This document shows, in pieces, positions 3,873 through 5,370 of a stretch of 5,370 nucleotides of DNA; the stretch's first letter is position 1, and the number at the start of each line of letters is the position of its first letter. The notes below the pieces were generated by a model. That model made no database searches. It was not told the DNA's origin and saw only the letters and a program-made list of their open reading frames with translations. The position numbers were made by a program, and so were the translations under genes. The DNA is from Candidatus Zixiibacteriota bacterium (GTDB lineage Bacteria; Zixibacteria; MSB-5A5; GN15; PGXB01): positions 1-5,370 of the forward strand of contig JAUVBC010000182.1 of assembly GCA_030591405.1 (NCBI GenBank), read 5' to 3'.

Positions 3873-5370
3873 ATGAAAATAATTAAGATCGCTGTTATAT
3901 CTACACTTTTGTTGTTGAGCGGGGTAAGTGCTTTTGGGCAGACCCCATCGTTTTATGATCGATTTTACTTTTTGAACGCCTCGCCGTCGGTTTTTCAGGA
4001 AGGTGCTCTGGGGATGGCAAATCCGGCTAATCTGCATTTTTTGAAAAATCCTGAATATCAATTTAACTGGACTTTTGAACGGGAGCAGGATCGTTCTTTG
4101 AGAGATTGGTCGTTATTTGGAGGGGTTCATGGATTAGGCTTGGGAATGATTCATCGTCGCTCCGGAGATTATATCTTTAATCAATATCAAGTTTCGCTTG
4201 CTTTTGGGCGTGAGGCCGATGCTTTTGGAATCGGATACAGTTGGTTTGGCGGCGATAAACAATCAGGATTTGAAAAGGAATTGGTTTTATCGGCTATTTC
4301 TCGGTCGGGACGAATAATATCGCTGGGATTGACCCGCCGGATGTCATTGGAAAGCCGGTGGAGTGAAACGGTTGGGGAAGTAGGATTCAGGCCTTTTGAA
4401 AATCAGCTGATTACCTTTTTTGGTGATATCGCCTTCAGGAGCGGCGATAAATTGTGGGATTCGCCTTCAAGTTGGGGATTTATTCTGGAACCGGCGCGCG
4501 GGATTAATCTGGTTGGACGATTTTTTAAAGATAAATCTTTTACAGTAGGAATCAATATCTGTCTCGGCAATACCAGTATCAGAGCTCAACCTCATATCGC
4601 CAATGATAAAATTGCAAGACATACTATAACCTTTCGATTTGGCGGGTTGCGACCAAGTTATATCGATGAAGCGGTCAATCGAAATAAAAAATATGTTCCG
4701 ATGAATCTAAAAGGTACCGTCGGATATAATAAGTACGTTTTCTTTGACGGCGGAACACAACGTTTGATGGATATTCTCTCAGATATCCGGGCTGCGGTTG
4801 ATGATCCTCGTGTCGCTGCGCTGGTTTTGAATTTGTCGGGGATGCGGATATATCCCGAACATGCCTGGGAGATACGTGAGGAGCTAAAACGGGCCAAAGA
4901 ATTTGGGAAACAGATTGTTGTTTTTATCGATAACGTCAGTATGACACATTATTTTCTCGCCTCGGTCGCTGATAAGATTGTTCTTGATCCGGCAGGGTCA
5001 ATTCGTTTGGCCGGATTTGCGATGGGACGAACTTACTTGAAGGGAACCTTAGATAAACTCGGTCTCGGTTTTGATCCGTGGCGATTTAATAAATATAAAT
5101 CGGCACCGGAGATGTATAGTCACGACAAGATGTCTGAAACCGACCGGGAACAAAATCAAGCCTATATAGACGACCGGTATGAATTGGTACGAGAAAATGT
5201 TTGTAATCAGAGAGGACTAACAGCCGATGAATTTGACCGGTTAGTTGATGATGTCACCTATATTTTACCAAACAAAGCAATTGAAGCAAAATTGGCGGAT
5301 ACTCTGGGGCGATGGTCGGATAGAAGTAAAATTATAAAAGAACTGACCGGAACCGGACTTGGGGCGATGT
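3873..5370 (+). CDS. sppA: SppA-like S49 peptidase with N-terminal barrel-like domain, partial
   Basis: The frame is open from ATG 3873 to the window edge (499 full codons), so the C-terminus is missing. GGGAG lies five bases before the ATG. Residues 1-22 form a Sec signal peptide (cleavage likely AFG/Gln23). Residues 24-260 are rich in alternating Gly/aromatic beta strands ending in TITFRFGG, and include GALGMANPANL (44-54), which recalls the start of PorV/OMPP1-type outer-membrane barrels. From about residue 275 (VPMNLKGTVG) the protein follows the first half of long, 67K-type SppA. HYFLASVADKI and LAGFAMGRTYLKGTLDKLG are followed by NKYKSAPEMY, where Lys409 corresponds to the general-base Lys209 of the E. 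coli enzyme, and then by MSETDRE. The catalytic Ser is expected in the unseen second half; the equivalent loop here (VSMTHY, 355-360) has no GGY-type Ser motif, as expected of the N-terminal half. SppA digests leftover signal peptides. E. coli SppA is anchored by an N-terminal transmembrane helix, whereas here outer-membrane attachment is inferred. The S49 assignment is firm; the barrel is inferred from the residue pattern. Confidence 0.88.
   Translation, partial: MKIIKIAVISTLLLLSGVSAFGQTPSFYDRFYFLNASPSVFQEGALGMANPANLHFLKNPEYQFNWTFEREQDRSLRDWSLFGGVHGLGLGMIHRRSGDYIFNQYQVSLAFGREADAFGIGYSWFGGDKQSGFEKELVLSAISRSGRIISLGLTRRMSLESRWSETVGEVGFRPFENQLITFFGDIAFRSGDKLWDSPSSWGFILEPARGINLVGRFFKDKSFTVGINICLGNTSIRAQPHIANDKIARHTITFRFGGLRPSYIDEAVNRNKKYVPMNLKGTVGYNKYVFFDGGTQRLMDILSDIRAAVDDPRVAALVLNLSGMRIYPEHAWEIREELKRAKEFGKQIVVFIDNVSMTHYFLASVADKIVLDPAGSIRLAGFAMGRTYLKGTLDKLGLGFDPWRFNKYKSAPEMYSHDKMSETDREQNQAYIDDRYELVRENVCNQRGLTADEFDRLVDDVTYILPNKAIEAKLADTLGRWSDRSKIIKELTGTGLGAM

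Noticed and set aside
3844..3876. A ten-codon leader frame (ATG 3844) ending in a TGA that overlaps the sppA start codon.
   Set aside because: No ribosome site precedes it and its sequence is not reminiscent of an attenuator leader; the ATGA overlap is probably chance.
3849..4061. A 70-codon minus-strand frame opposite the start of the SppA-like gene, and another at 4658-4897.
   Set aside because: Both are antisense to a frame with a clear signal peptide and S49 domain, and their translations are basic and low in recognisable structure.

Overview
The window reads as chromosomal sequence from a diderm (Gram-negative-type) bacterium. It is AT-leaning, with about 40-45% GC by eye. An outer-membrane-type lipoprotein, a secreted M3 oligopeptidase, a menaquinone-type methyltransferase and an SppA-like peptidase carrying a beta-barrel-like N-terminus would suit the FCB/Zixibacteria-like part of the tree. 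That placement is inference from gene character only. No mobile element, CRISPR array, integrase or toxin-antitoxin gene is visible.

Layout. At the left edge, two lysine tRNA genes (anticodons TTT then CTT) lie head-to-tail on the minus strand behind one sigma70-like promoter. Next, also on the minus strand, is a lipoprotein FKBP-type prolyl isomerase with its own promoter and a hairpin terminator. Then comes a signal-peptide-bearing oligoendopeptidase F (M3B), ended by a clear intrinsic terminator. Then comes a UbiE/MenG methyltransferase with a good promoter. On the plus strand, divergent from ubiE, an open reading frame begins at 3873 and runs off the right edge. It encodes a signal peptide, a beta-strand-rich region resembling PorV/OMPP1-type outer-membrane barrels, and then the Lys-bearing first half of a 67K-type SppA (S49) peptidase. 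No gap between genes exceeds 300 bases; the gaps hold the promoters and terminators listed.

How it fits together. Three of the four proteins are exported: a folding helper, a metallo-oligopeptidase and a membrane-associated serine peptidase. This is compatible with protein folding and peptide clearance in the cell envelope. ubiE supplies the last step of menaquinone synthesis and is probably unrelated in function. Separate promoters and terminators argue that these are mostly single-gene units rather than one operon. The most unusual item is the apparent fusion of an outer-membrane-barrel-like domain to SppA.
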